A stretch of 64,000 nt of DNA from an uncultured Clostridia bacterium (GCA_944388935.1 CALXKK010000006.1:29667-93666), one strand, 5' to 3'; counted from the first letter of the stretch, positions 30,100-38,132 are shown. Notes: generated by a model not told the origin, from the letters alone. A program made the numbers and translations.

Positions 30100-32550
30100 A
30101 TGGACAACCATGATGGAAAAATAATTGATAGAGACATTGAAAGCGAGATGAAAACAGCATACATAAGTTATGCTATGAGTGTTATCGTACAAAGAGCTTT
30201 ACCAGATGTAAGAGATGGTTTAAAACCAGTTCACAGAAGAATATTATATGCAATGCATGAAGATGGAATAACTTCAGACAAACCATACAGAAAGTGTGCA
30301 AATACTGTAGGTTCTGTTTTAGGAAGATACCATCCACATGGAGATTCATCAGTTTATGATGCAATGGTAAGAATGGCACAAGACTTCTCTTTAAGATATA
30401 TGCTAATAGATGGACATGGTAATTTTGGTTCTATAGATGGTGATGGAGCAGCTGCAATGAGGTACACAGAAGCAAGAATGTCAAAAATTGCAGAATATAT
30501 GCTTACAGACATTGAAAAAAATACAGTAGATTTTATGCCTAACTATGATGATAGATTACAAGAACCAACAGTACTACCTGCAAAAATACCACAATTATTA
30601 ATTAATGGTTCATCAGGTATAGCAGTTGGAATGGCAACAAATATACCACCACACAACTTAACAGAAGTATGTGATGGACTTATAAAAATAATTGACGATC
30701 CTAACACAACAGATGATGAATTAATGACAATTATAAAAGGACCAGATTTCCCAACGGGTGGAATGATTCTTGGTAAAGAAGGAATAAGAGAAGCATATAA
30801 AACTGGAAAAGGAAAAATAATTGTAAGAGCCGAAGCAGAAATAGAAGAAATGGCAAACAATAAACAAAGAATAGTAGTAACATCATTACCATATCAAGTA
30901 AATAAAGCTAGATTGATAGAAAATATTTCAAAATTAGTAAGAGAAAAGAGAATAGAAGGAATCTCAGAATTAAGAGATGAATCAGACAGAATTGATAAAG
31001 TTAGAATAGTAATCGAACTTAAGAGAGATGCTAGGGCACAAGTAGTTTTAAATCAATTATATAAAAATACTCAAATGCAAGATACTTTTGGAGCAATATT
31101 ATTAGCTTTAGTAGATGGAGAGCCAAAAATCTTAACATTAAGACAATGTCTAGATTATTATATAGATCACAGAAAGACAGTAATCGTAAGAAGAACAAAA
31201 TTCGAATTAGACAAAGCATTAGCTAGAGCTCATATATTAGAAGGTTTAAGAATAGCTATAGATAATATTGATGAAGTAATAAACATTATTAGAAATTCTT
31301 ATGATGATGCAAAAGAAAGATTAATGGAAAGATTTGGTCTAACAGATATACAAGCTCAAGCAATTCTAGATATGAGATTAAAAACATTATCAGGTTTGCA
31401 AAGAGAAAAAATAGAAGAAGAATATAAACAATTAATGGAATTGATCGCGCATCTAAGAGAAATCTTAAGTAACGAGCAACTAGTATATGACATAATAAAA
31501 GAAGATTTAATAGAAGTTAAAACAAAATTTGGCGATGAAAGATTAACTAAAATAAAACCTGCAGAAGGAGATATCGAAGAAGAAGACTTAATTAAAGAAG
31601 AACAAATAATAGTAGCATTAACACATTTTGGTTATATCAAGAGAATGCCTGCAGATACATATAAGAGCCAACACAGGGGCGGAAAAGGAATTACAGGTAT
31701 TTCTACAAGAGCTGAGGATTTTGTTACAGAAATATTTACAGCTTCAACACATGACACTATATTATTCTTTAGTAATAAAGGAAAATTATATAGATTACGT
31801 GGATATGAAATTCCTGAAGCTGGTAGAACTGCAAAAGGAACAGCAATTGTAAACTTATTAAGTTTAGATGCTGGAGAAAAAATAACAGCTGTTATTCCAA
31901 TTTCTAATTTTGCAGAAGGAAAATATTTGTTAATGGCAACACAAAAAGGATTCATTAAGAAAACAGCTCTTACAGAATATAATTCTGCAAGAAAAACTGG
32001 ACTTCAAGCTATAACATTAAAAGATGAAGATGAATTAATAGCTGTAAGATTAACAGATGGACAAGATAATGTTGTATTAGTAACAACAGATGGATTATGT
32101 ATTACCTTCAGTGAACAAGATGTAAGACCAATGGGTAGAACAGCTCAAGGTGTAATAGGAATTAAACTTGGTGATGGTGATAAAGTAATTGGAATGGAAT
32201 CTATTATAGAAGGAGCTAAAGCAACATTATTAGCAATAACAAAAAATGGATTTGGAAAGAGAACAGACCTTGATGAATATAGAGTTCAAAAGAGAGGCGG
32301 TAGAGGAGTAATTACATATAAAGTTACTCAAAAAACTGGAAAATTAGTTGGAATTAGAGTTACAGATGATTCAAAAGATGTTATGATGATTACAGACAAA
32401 GGAACAATAATAAGAATAAGTGCTAAAGATGTAAGCATCTTAGGAAGATCAACACAAGGTGTAACTTTAATGAGAACAAACGATGGAGGAAAAGTTGTAA
32501 GCATCGAATTAGTAGATCCAGAAGAAACAAAAGAAACTAAAAATAAATAG
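30100..32550 (+). CDS. gyrA: DNA gyrase subunit A
   Basis: This 816-aa subunit performs DNA breakage and reunion. The start MDNHDGKIIDRDIESEMKTA was chosen for its AGAGG site 7 bases upstream; the longer frame begins inside the promoter. The catalytic Tyr is at residue 122 (AAAMRYTEARMS). The quinolone region GDSSVYDAMVRMAQ has the sensitive-type Ser83 and Asp87. The GyrA-box QKRGGRG is present in the C-terminal wheel domain, identifying gyrase rather than topoisomerase IV. Confidence 0.98.
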   Translation: MDNHDGKIIDRDIESEMKTAYISYAMSVIVQRALPDVRDGLKPVHRRILYAMHEDGITSDKPYRKCANTVGSVLGRYHPHGDSSVYDAMVRMAQDFSLRYMLIDGHGNFGSIDGDGAAAMRYTEARMSKIAEYMLTDIEKNTVDFMPNYDDRLQEPTVLPAKIPQLLINGSSGIAVGMATNIPPHNLTEVCDGLIKIIDDPNTTDDELMTIIKGPDFPTGGMILGKEGIREAYKTGKGKIIVRAEAEIEEMANNKQRIVVTSLPYQVNKARLIENISKLVREKRIEGISELRDESDRIDKVRIVIELKRDARAQVVLNQLYKNTQMQDTFGAILLALVDGEPKILTLRQCLDYYIDHRKTVIVRRTKFELDKALARAHILEGLRIAIDNIDEVINIIRNSYDDAKERLMERFGLTDIQAQAILDMRLKTLSGLQREKIEEEYKQLMELIAHLREILSNEQLVYDIIKEDLIEVKTKFGDERLTKIKPAEGDIEEEDLIKEEQIIVALTHFGYIKRMPADTYKSQHRGGKGITGISTRAEDFVTEIFTASTHDTILFFSNKGKLYRLRGYEIPEAGRTAKGTAIVNLLSLDAGEKITAVIPISNFAEGKYLLMATQKGFIKKTALTEYNSARKTGLQAITLKDEDELIAVRLTDGQDNVVLVTTDGLCITFSEQDVRPMGRTAQGVIGIKLGDGDKVIGMESIIEGAKATLLAITKNGFGKRTDLDEYRVQKRGGRGVITYKVTQKTGKLVGIRVTDDSKDVMMITDKGTIIRISAKDVSILGRSTQGVTLMRTNDGGKVVSIELVDPEETKETKNK

Positions 32551-32573
32551 ATATAGGACATATATATATTTGG

Positions 32574-32609
32574 AAAGGAGTTAATAGATATCTATTAGCT
32601 CCTTTTTTT
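32574..32609 (+). terminator. Terminator after gyrA
   Basis: AAAGGAGTTAATAG pairs with CTATTAGCTCCTTT, followed by TTTT, 24 bases past the stop. Confidence 0.9.
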
Positions 32610-32631
32610 AAATATATGGTTTGGAGGTGGA

Positions 32632-34116
32632 ATGATGAATAAAAAAATTAATAAAACAATAATGCAATATTTTGAATGGTATTTACCACCAGATTGCGGA
32701 TTATGGAAAAAAGTTGCAAATCAAGCAAGTTATTTGGACAGTATAGGAATTACAGGTATATGGTTACCTCCAGCATATAAAGCAGAGGGAGGAAATAAGG
32801 ATACAGGATACGGAGTATACGATTTATATGATTTAGGAGAATTTGACCAAAAAGGTTCTGTAAATACCAAGTATGGAAGTAAAGATGAATATATAAATGC
32901 AATAAAAGTTTTAAAAGGAAATAACTTAGAAGTATATGCAGATATTGTTTTAAATCATAAATTAGGAGCAGATGGAACGGAAGAAGTTATGGCAATAGAA
33001 GACCAGCCTGATAATAGAAATGTAGATTTAAATACTCCGGTTGTAATTGAGGCATGGACCAAATATAATTTTGAGGCAAGGAATAATAAGTATTCAGATT
33101 TTAAATGGAACTGGACGCATTTTCACGGTGTAGATTGGGATGAAAAAACAAAACGAAAAGGAGTTTTTAAATTCTACGGAAAGCATTGGGATAATGATGT
33201 AGATAAAGAAAACGGAAACTTCGACTATTTAATGGGAGCAGATGTAGACTTTAATAATGTTGATGTTATTCAAGAACTAAACAAATGGGGAGATTGGTAT
33301 GTAAATACTACGAATGTAGATGGGTTTAGACTAGATGCAGTAAAACATATTAGGGCTGGTTTTTATAAAGAATGGCTAGCAAATATGCGTGAAGAATTTG
33401 CGAAGGACTTTTTTGCGGTTGGTGAATATTGGAGTACAAATATGGTAGCTATAAATAATTATTTAAATGAAGTAGACTATTCTATGAAATTATTTGATGT
33501 TCCATTACATTATAATTTATTTAATGCTTCAAATTCTTCTGGAAATTATGATATGCGTACGATTTTAGATAACACACTTGTAAAAGAAAATCCTGAATAT
33601 GCAGTTACATTTGTAGATAATCATGATACACAACTTGGTCAGTCTTTAAATTCTTGGGTACAAGATTGGTTTAAACCTTTAGCCTATGCACTAATTCTAT
33701 TAAGAAAAGATGGAATACCTTGTATTTTTTATGGAGATTATTATGGAATTCCACACGATAATATTGAACCTAAAAAGAAACTATTAGAAAATATGATAAA
33801 AGCAAGAAAACATTTTTCTTACGGAAAACAAAGAGATTATTTTAAAGATGAAAATATTATTGGATGGGTAAGAGAAGGAGACAGTGACCACACAGATTCA
33901 GGACTAGCAGTTGTTATGAGCGACAATGCAGGTGGTTGTATAGAAATGAATGTAGGCGACAGACTTGCTAATACTGTATTCTATGACTGCACAGGAAATT
34001 TAAAAGAAACTGTTTATGTTGATGCAAACGGAAATGGAATATTCTATTGCGCAGGTGGTAGTGTTTCTGTTTGGATAAAAAAAGATAATATATATGATAA
34101 AAGTGAAGAAGAATAA
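32632..34116 (+). CDS. Cytoplasmic-type alpha-amylase (GH13)
   Basis: This 494-aa glycoside hydrolase has the family's conserved regions: DIVLNHK, GFRLDAVKHI with nucleophile Asp235, VGEYW with acid Glu265 and FVDNHDTQ with Asp332. These positions match bacterial liquefying amylases closely. It starts MMNKKINKTIMQYFEWYLP with no signal peptide, so it probably cleaves intracellular glycogen or imported maltodextrin by endo-alpha-1,4 hydrolysis. Two adjacent ATGs occur (32632 and 32635); GGAGGTGG lies 4-7 bases upstream and slightly favours the second. It stands alone between two terminators. Confidence 0.95.
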   Translation: MMNKKINKTIMQYFEWYLPPDCGLWKKVANQASYLDSIGITGIWLPPAYKAEGGNKDTGYGVYDLYDLGEFDQKGSVNTKYGSKDEYINAIKVLKGNNLEVYADIVLNHKLGADGTEEVMAIEDQPDNRNVDLNTPVVIEAWTKYNFEARNNKYSDFKWNWTHFHGVDWDEKTKRKGVFKFYGKHWDNDVDKENGNFDYLMGADVDFNNVDVIQELNKWGDWYVNTTNVDGFRLDAVKHIRAGFYKEWLANMREEFAKDFFAVGEYWSTNMVAINNYLNEVDYSMKLFDVPLHYNLFNASNSSGNYDMRTILDNTLVKENPEYAVTFVDNHDTQLGQSLNSWVQDWFKPLAYALILLRKDGIPCIFYGDYYGIPHDNIEPKKKLLENMIKARKHFSYGKQRDYFKDENIIGWVREGDSDHTDSGLAVVMSDNAGGCIEMNVGDRLANTVFYDCTGNLKETVYVDANGNGIFYCAGGSVSVWIKKDNIYDKSEEE

Positions 34117-34121
34117 TAGAT

Positions 34122-34159
34122 AAAACCACTCCAGCAAATAAGTTTTTGGAGTGGTTTTT
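34122..34159. terminator. Bidirectional terminator between amylase and the TAC module
   Basis: AAAACCACTCCA and TGGAGTGGTTTT form a 12-bp stem with T-runs on both strands. It serves the converging amylase gene and SecB-like gene. Confidence 0.9.
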
Positions 34160-34163
34160 CTTT

Positions 34164-34610
34164 TTAATTTTCTTTAGCGTTTTTGAAAAATTCATGAAAA
34201 TTTATTAAAGGCATAGTAATAGGTGGCATTCCGCTTAAAGCTGTTGCAGAAGTAATATATGCTCTACATAAATGTGATAAAGTGGTTGCACCATTAATTT
34301 TTAACATATGTTCAAATGTTTTTTTATCAATCTTACCAGAACCTTTAAATAAAGCATTCATAATAATAAAGATTTTTCCAACTTCTTTATTGTTAGTAGT
34401 AATATTAATTTCATATTTTAATTCAATCTGTCCTATAAAAAAAGTAGTATTACCATTTTTATTTTCATTTATATTTACAATTCTAAAACCAACATTTGCC
34501 TGTATATCTAAATCCGCATTTCTATTGATTTTTTCAAATACTTTTAAAGAAAAGTCACTTATGTAATTATCCATTAGCTGAAAGTCTGCTTGTACTACTG
34601 ATTTGTCCAT
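34164..34610 (-). CDS. SecB-like chaperone of a TAC module
   Basis: This 148-aa protein has the SecB fold pattern. An early strand-rich part (DFQLMDNYISDFSLKVFE, then IGQIELKYEINITTN) is followed by the C-terminal signature LSHLCRAYITSATALSGMPP and MPLINFHEFF, equivalent to SecB's P-x-L-x-x-Y-x-R and PxNFDxLY region. In TAC systems such a chaperone binds the antitoxin's C-terminal extension and protects it. GGAGG lies 8 bases before the ATG. The start overlaps the antitoxin gene by 44 bases. Clostridia normally lack SecB, so this is a dedicated chaperone and not the general export one. Confidence 0.85.
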   Translation of the reverse strand: MDKSVVQADFQLMDNYISDFSLKVFEKINRNADLDIQANVGFRIVNINENKNGNTTFFIGQIELKYEINITTNNKEVGKIFIIMNALFKGSGKIDKKTFEHMLKINGATTLSHLCRAYITSATALSGMPPITMPLINFHEFFKNAKEN

Positions 34611-35058
34611 AAATCATTCCTCCATTATCTTGATTATTATGATCACATGTTAAATAAGTTATGTTATCATTGTTAGTTTTATTATATTGATATGTTTCAT
34701 ATTTAGTAAAATGCAATGTATAATTAATATTTTTACTCTTATATAAACTAGTTATCATATCTTTTAAAGTATTTATAAAAAAATCTGAAGATTTGGTAAG
34801 TTTCCTAGATATAGTATATAATAATTTTATTGTAGGATTATATTTTCCTCTTTCCAGTTTAGATATCATAGTTTGATTAACCGCTAAAATTTTAGCTAAT
34901 TCTTTTTGCGTTATATGATTAATTTTTCTATAATTTATAATTGCTTTAGAAATACTTAATAAGATTTGTTCATATTCAAGCACTTCATCAATTTTAGAAA
35001 CATCGCTTTTAATTTCTATACTATTTGCATCAAACAAATTATTTAAGTTGATTTTCAT
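34567..35058 (-). CDS. TAC antitoxin: XRE-type HTH with C-terminal chaperone-addiction tail
   Basis: This 163-aa protein has a Cro/C1-type helix-turn-helix at about residues 40-95 (HITQKELAKILAVNQTMISK, then GKYNPTIKLLYTISRKL). A polar, aromatic-containing tail of about 60 residues follows (around YTLHFTKYETYQYNK). HigA-type antitoxins without a chaperone end soon after the HTH domain, so the tail is the expected ChAD element. AGGAGG lies 6 bases before the ATG, and only 10 bases separate it from the toxin gene. It probably represses the operon through the palindrome at 35511-35532. Confidence 0.85.
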   Translation of the reverse strand: MKINLNNLFDANSIEIKSDVSKIDEVLEYEQILLSISKAIINYRKINHITQKELAKILAVNQTMISKLERGKYNPTIKLLYTISRKLTKSSDFFINTLKDMITSLYKSKNINYTLHFTKYETYQYNKTNNDNITYLTCDHNNQDNGGMIYGQISSTSRLSANG

Positions 35059-35068
35059 AAATATCCTC

Positions 35069-35485
35069 CTAAAAACTTAATTTCTTAATTATATTTATAG
35101 CTCTATTTATATTATGGCTATATGAATCTGAGCCTTTATTCTTTTTTCCATTCTCATTAAAGGCACATAATAAAATTGGAATAATGTTATTATGGTCTTT
35201 TTCTACTATAAATATGCATCTAAAATTAGATGTATTCCTGTACTCATATCTCCAAAGAATATTACCATTTATTGCATTTTTTTGCTGTTGTGTCAATTTT
35301 AATTTTTCAAATCTATTATAATTTTCAAAATCTTTTCTAGCAAAATCATTATAAAATTGAGAAGCAAATTTTTCAACATCTGCTTGTATAAGTTTATTTA
35401 AATCTTTAACAAAATCATTTGTTACTAAAATTCCTTCATTTTGCAAATATTGTAATAGTCTAAGGATTGCATCCTCTTTTTTCAA
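35069..35485 (-). CDS. TAC toxin, HigB/RelE-superfamily-like
   Basis: This 138-aa protein is the first gene of the three-gene operon. Its C-terminal half has the strand pattern of Gp49/HigB toxins: LWRYEYRNTSNFRCIFIVEK followed by NIIPILLCAFNENGKKNKG and a terminal helix. Such toxins cleave mRNA on the ribosome. The order toxin-antitoxin-chaperone is that of the Mycobacterium tuberculosis TAC. The start is TTG 35485 with weak spacing: AAAAGG lies immediately upstream and GGAGG 14 bases upstream. Poor initiation may keep toxin levels low. The class assignment rests mainly on context and fold pattern. Confidence 0.7.
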   Translation of the reverse strand: MKKEDAILRLLQYLQNEGILVTNDFVKDLNKLIQADVEKFASQFYNDFARKDFENYNRFEKLKLTQQQKNAINGNILWRYEYRNTSNFRCIFIVEKDHNNIIPILLCAFNENGKKNKGSDSYSHNINRAINIIKKLSF

Positions 35486-35510
35486 TAACCTTTTTGAATC
35501 CTCCTTTGAA

Positions 35511-35558
35511 AATATTACTTATAAGTAATATTATAAAACATAAATATAATTTTTGCAA
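35511..35558 (-). promoter_or_regulatory. TAC operon promoter with palindromic operator
   Basis: TTGCAA and TATAAT with a 17-base spacer (35530-35558) drive the toxin gene. A perfect 22-bp palindrome at 35511-35532 (half-site AATATTACTTA) overlaps the -10 box and the start region. It is well placed for autorepression by the HTH antitoxin. Confidence 0.8.
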
Positions 35559-35613
35559 TATATATTTGAAAATATTGTAAAAATTACTATAAAAAAACTT
35601 AATTTGGTATTGT

Positions 35614-35771
35614 TAAATTATAGCCCGCCAAACTTAATGGTGGACTATAATTTAAATAATATCACAAAATTCCAACCAATTTAGTATAAAAAATCACAAA
35701 ATTCCATATAAATTAGCAAGAAAAATCACAAAATTCCAAGTAACTGTATTTTAGATACGGTTACTTTAAAC
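35614..35771. repeat. Short structured repeats upstream of the TAC module
   Basis: A 16-bp stem with one mismatch (AAATTATAG...CTATAATTT) lies at about 35618-35656. Three copies of ATCACAAAATTCC follow at 35661, 35693 and 35725, spaced exactly 32 bases. A hairpin AAGTAACTGTAT / GATACGGTTACTT lies at about 35737-35768. No gene is visible. The three copies could be binding sites or the remains of an insertion. Confidence 0.6.
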
Positions 35772-35808
35772 GAAAAAATATAGTTGCCTAATGTATTTAA
35801 TTAAAAAA

Positions 35809-35876
35809 AGCAACTTGTATCTTTATATACAGGTTGCTTTAAACGAATATTTCGTTGGTTGCAGGGGACAAGACAA
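35809..35876 (-). repeat. Decayed copy of the tRNA-fMet 3' end plus terminator
   Basis: A hairpin AAGCAACTTGTAT / ATACAGGTTGCTT is followed by AACGAATATTTCGTTGGTTG and CAGGGGACAAGAC. The segment at 36449-36515 reads almost the same: a GTATC/GATAC hairpin, AACGATTTATTTGTTGGTTG, then CGGGGGGAGGAC from the tRNA 3' end. The two lie ~640 bases apart as direct repeats, flanking the 92-aa gene. It may be an attachment-site duplication or a tRNA remnant, and it also serves as terminator for the 92-aa gene. Confidence 0.55.
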
Positions 35877-35881
35877 AATGC

Positions 35882-36160
35882 CTATATTTTGGCAAATTTA
35901 AGACCTCCCTCTTTAGCATATTTATAAAATAAATCACTACTATTTTTAACTACTTGTTTAAAAAATTCTATTTCTTCATCAGTATAATTACCTTCCCAAA
36001 CTGTAAGTTCGTATGTAGGTAACTTTATTCTAACAGAGTCAAATCCATCTTTAGCAGGTCTTTCAAAATGAACATCAATGCACTCTTGACCATTTTCCAT
36101 ATATATATTTGAAAAGACAACTTCTGTACCGTCAGAATATTTTACATACGGATACATCAT
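35882..36160 (-). CDS. Unknown small protein (92 aa)
   Basis: I do not recognise the family. From the ATG at 36160 the protein reads MMYPYVKYSDGTEVVFS. It is a compact alpha/beta protein with alternating strands (ECIDVHFERP, SVRIKLPTYELTVWEG), then a helix (EEIEFFKQVVKNSSDLFYKY) and a short tail. It has no signal or membrane segment. I chose this ATG because AAAGGAG lies about 9 bases before it; an earlier GTG abuts the SD. A good promoter lies upstream. It lies between the fMet tRNA and its decayed copy, and may have arrived with that duplication. Confidence 0.6.
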   Translation of the reverse strand: MMYPYVKYSDGTEVVFSNIYMENGQECIDVHFERPAKDGFDSVRIKLPTYELTVWEGNYTDEEIEFFKQVVKNSSDLFYKYAKEGGLKFAKI

Positions 36161-36186
36161 AATAAACACTCTCCTTTATATCCATT

Positions 36187-36215
36187 ATTATATTACATCA
36201 AAAGGTATTAAGCAA
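36187..36215 (-). promoter_or_regulatory. Promoter of the 92-aa gene
   Basis: TTGCTT and TATAAT with a 17-base spacer lie on the minus strand, about 27 bases before the start codon. Confidence 0.65.
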
Positions 36216-36269
36216 TAATTCAATTAATGTTGACAAAAAATAAGGTTCTATAAAGGGATAAAGTAGCGT

Positions 36270-36332
36270 TTACTAAACAAATACTAAACAAATTTTAAAA
36301 ATAAAATTTTTGTTTAGTTAACTGTTTAGTAA
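36270..36332. repeat. 63-base nested inverted repeat
   Basis: TTACTAAACA (36270) pairs with TGTTTAGTAA (36323), and TAAACAAATTTT pairs with AAAATTTTTGTTTA inside it. This leaves a short A-rich loop and small internal bulges. It has no T-run terminator form and lies 110 bases upstream of the 92-aa gene. The region 36216-36445 holds nothing else. Confidence 0.65.
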
Positions 36333-36444
36333 GACTAAAAAATAATAAAAATTAATAAAAATTAAAAATCGTGAAAAACATTGATACTCTAGTGGAGAAT
36401 AAATATTTAAAATTATAATAAAAATGTAATAGTTAAAAACAATA

Positions 36445-36476
36445 AAATAGCTTGTATCCTTAGATACAAGCTTTTC
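36445..36476 (-). terminator. Terminator of tRNA-fMet
   Basis: AGCTTGTATC and GATACAAGCT form a perfect 10-bp stem with a 4-base loop, followed on the minus strand by ATTTTATTG. Confidence 0.75.
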
Positions 36477-36492
36477 AAAACGATTTATTTGT

Positions 36493-36568
36493 TGGTTGCG
36501 GGGGGAGGACTCGAACCTCCGACCTTTGGGTTATGAGCCCAACGAGCTGCCAACTGCTCCACCCCGCG
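36493..36568 (-). tRNA. Initiator tRNA-fMet(CAT)
   Basis: This is a 76-base tRNA with encoded CCA. The acceptor stem begins C and faces A (C1-A72 mismatch), and the anticodon stem carries GGG/CCC beside loop CTCATAA. Both are the identity features of the initiator. A perfect consensus promoter precedes it. Confidence 0.95.
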
Positions 36569-36584
36569 ATGTGATACAAATATA

Positions 36585-36613
36585 ATTATATAACTTATAA
36601 TAGTTCTTGTCAA
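36585..36613 (-). promoter_or_regulatory. Promoter of tRNA-fMet
   Basis: Perfect TTGACA and TATAAT boxes with a 17-base spacer lie on the minus strand, 16 bases from the tRNA 5' end. Confidence 0.9.
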
Positions 36614-36732
36614 TAGATATATTAAATAAATTGTAAATATATAATATAATATATGTTTAAAATAAAAAAATATTCCAAAATTTTATATTATTTATGGCAA
36701 TAAGAAAATTAAACAGCAAGAACAAATAAAAA

Positions 36733-37494
36733 TTATTTACTAATTTGAATTTGGATGTTGGTATTTGTATCTATAAATACATCGGAATTAATATTTGGAG
36801 CAGATTTATTAGAATTTGCATAATTTTTATTTTGTAAAGATTTTTTAGAAGAAGACTGACCAGGGGTAGATGTGGTGGTATCTATTTTATTTTCTGAGAT
36901 ATGTATATTTAAAAAATTATATTCCATTGCACCTAAACTATTTATGTCTGAAGAAATTGAGTTTGAATTATTTAAAAAACTATAAAACAGTTTTATTTTA
37001 ACATCAGAAATAATTGCAGAGGTAAAATTACCAGTGTAATTAATATTAATAGTAAATATGTGCTCTTCCTTTTTAGAATTACTTAATGAAAAAGACTCGG
37101 ATTTAAAATCATTTAAAAAGACTTCTGTAGAATCAGTTAAATTAGCTGCAACAGAATTATTATTAATTGAATTAGAGTTGGTAGAATTAGATTCAATTAA
37201 ATTAGAATCCAAAAAATATTGGCACGAAAAATCAGCAGGCAAATTTTCTATATAAAAATAATAAGAAAATGGAATATCGGAAACAATTTCATCTCTAAAA
37301 TTATTAATTGAAAAAGAATATTTAACAGAAGAATTAGAATTATCTAGAATAACAGGGTCATTAAAATTTACATTAAAAATAGGCTCTGCAATCTGCGAAG
37401 AAATACACACATTTGAAGTTGCAGAAAAATTATTATGATTAATTATAGAAACAATAGAAAATACTAAGATTAATAAAAACAATATTTTTTTCAA
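36733..37494 (-). CDS. Secreted TasA/camelysin-like protein, larger
   Basis: This is a 253-aa protein with a signal peptide (KKILFLLILVFSIVSIINH). An Ig-like beta-rich body follows (EPIFNVNFNDPVILDN, YSFSINNFRDEIVSDIPFSYYFYIENL). A low-complexity Ser/Asn linker lies near 105-120 and a Ser/Asn/Lys-rich tail comes after about 215. The plan fits proteins of the TasA/CalY type, which are exported and may form fibres. It starts at a TTG 2 bases after the upstream gene's stop, with SD AAAGGAA overlapping that stop, so translation is coupled. No sortase motif or SipW-type peptidase gene is visible nearby. Role in matrix or pseudopilus is inferred. Confidence 0.55.
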   Translation of the reverse strand: MKKILFLLILVFSIVSIINHNNFSATSNVCISSQIAEPIFNVNFNDPVILDNSNSSVKYSFSINNFRDEIVSDIPFSYYFYIENLPADFSCQYFLDSNLIESNSTNSNSINNNSVAANLTDSTEVFLNDFKSESFSLSNSKKEEHIFTININYTGNFTSAIISDVKIKLFYSFLNNSNSISSDINSLGAMEYNFLNIHISENKIDTTTSTPGQSSSKKSLQNKNYANSNKSAPNINSDVFIDTNTNIQIQISK

Positions 37495-37496
37495 AT

Positions 37497-37994
37497 TTAA
37501 TTCCTTTCAAAAATTATTTGTAAATTCATACATAAATTAAATTTATCCAACGAGCTGGCATTATTAATAGCATTTATATTATTCTCGTTAAAAGAAGTGT
37601 TAGAATTGCTAAAATTTAAATAAGAATTATCAAATGGCAACTCCCAATAAAAGGTTAATTTGTCCACATTATTTGTATTTTCTGTGTATAAGCAAGAATT
37701 ATTTTCATAAATATCCACAGGAGAATTATTAATATACACAATTAAATTAGATGGGATTTTAGAATTAGCAGTAATTACTTTAAAATTAATGTTTTTGTTA
37801 GATTTAATTAATATAGAAAAATAACCATAAGAACCGGGCGCAATTTTGTTATTATATAAATTATTTGAATTTGAAACAGTTGAAATTAAATTAATATTTA
37901 AATTCGAAGTTTTATTTAATAAAGATAAAGAATTTTTCAGATATAAAAAAACACAACAAAAAATAAATAATAAAATAAATATAAATTTTTTCAT
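37497..37994 (-). CDS. Secreted TasA/camelysin-like protein, smaller
   Basis: This 165-aa protein has a Lys-initiated signal peptide (KKFIFILLFIFCCVFLYLKN). The segment NKIAPGSYGYFSILIKSNKN (about residues 50-69) is the hallmark PG-x-x-G-x-F-x-I pattern of TasA/CalY-type matrix proteins. Further beta-strands follow (INFKVITANSKIPSNLIVYI). The SD AGGAG stands 5 bases before the ATG, and a perfect promoter lies upstream. It forms a two-gene operon with the larger relative. Confidence 0.65.
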   Translation of the reverse strand: MKKFIFILLFIFCCVFLYLKNSLSLLNKTSNLNINLISTVSNSNNLYNNKIAPGSYGYFSILIKSNKNINFKVITANSKIPSNLIVYINNSPVDIYENNSCLYTENTNNVDKLTFYWELPFDNSYLNFSNSNTSFNENNINAINNASSLDKFNLCMNLQIIFERN

Positions 37995-38103
37995 ATGGGC
38001 TCCTAAAAATAAAAAGATTAAAATAAAATGATAAATAATTAATTAAAAATAATAGATAAAAAATTATTTAAAAAATTAAAAATACATTGATTAAACTAAA
38101 AAA

Positions 38104-38132
38104 ATTATAATAAAAACTAAAAGGTTTGTCAA
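38104..38132 (-). promoter_or_regulatory. Promoter of the TasA-like pair
   Basis: Perfect TTGACA and TATAAT with a 17-base spacer lie on the minus strand, 110 bases before the first gene. Confidence 0.85.

Noticed and set aside
30346..30360. Quinolone-resistance change in gyrA
   Set aside because: Residues 83 and 87 are Ser and Asp, the sensitive type.
34567..34610. Overlap of antitoxin and chaperone genes as a frameshift
   Set aside because: Both frames have proper starts, SD sites and complete domains, so the overlap is translational coupling.
35661..35737. Possible CRISPR array (three 13-base repeats at 32-base period)
   Set aside because: Repeat is too short, spacers are AT-rich and partly similar, only three copies exist and no cas gene lies nearby.
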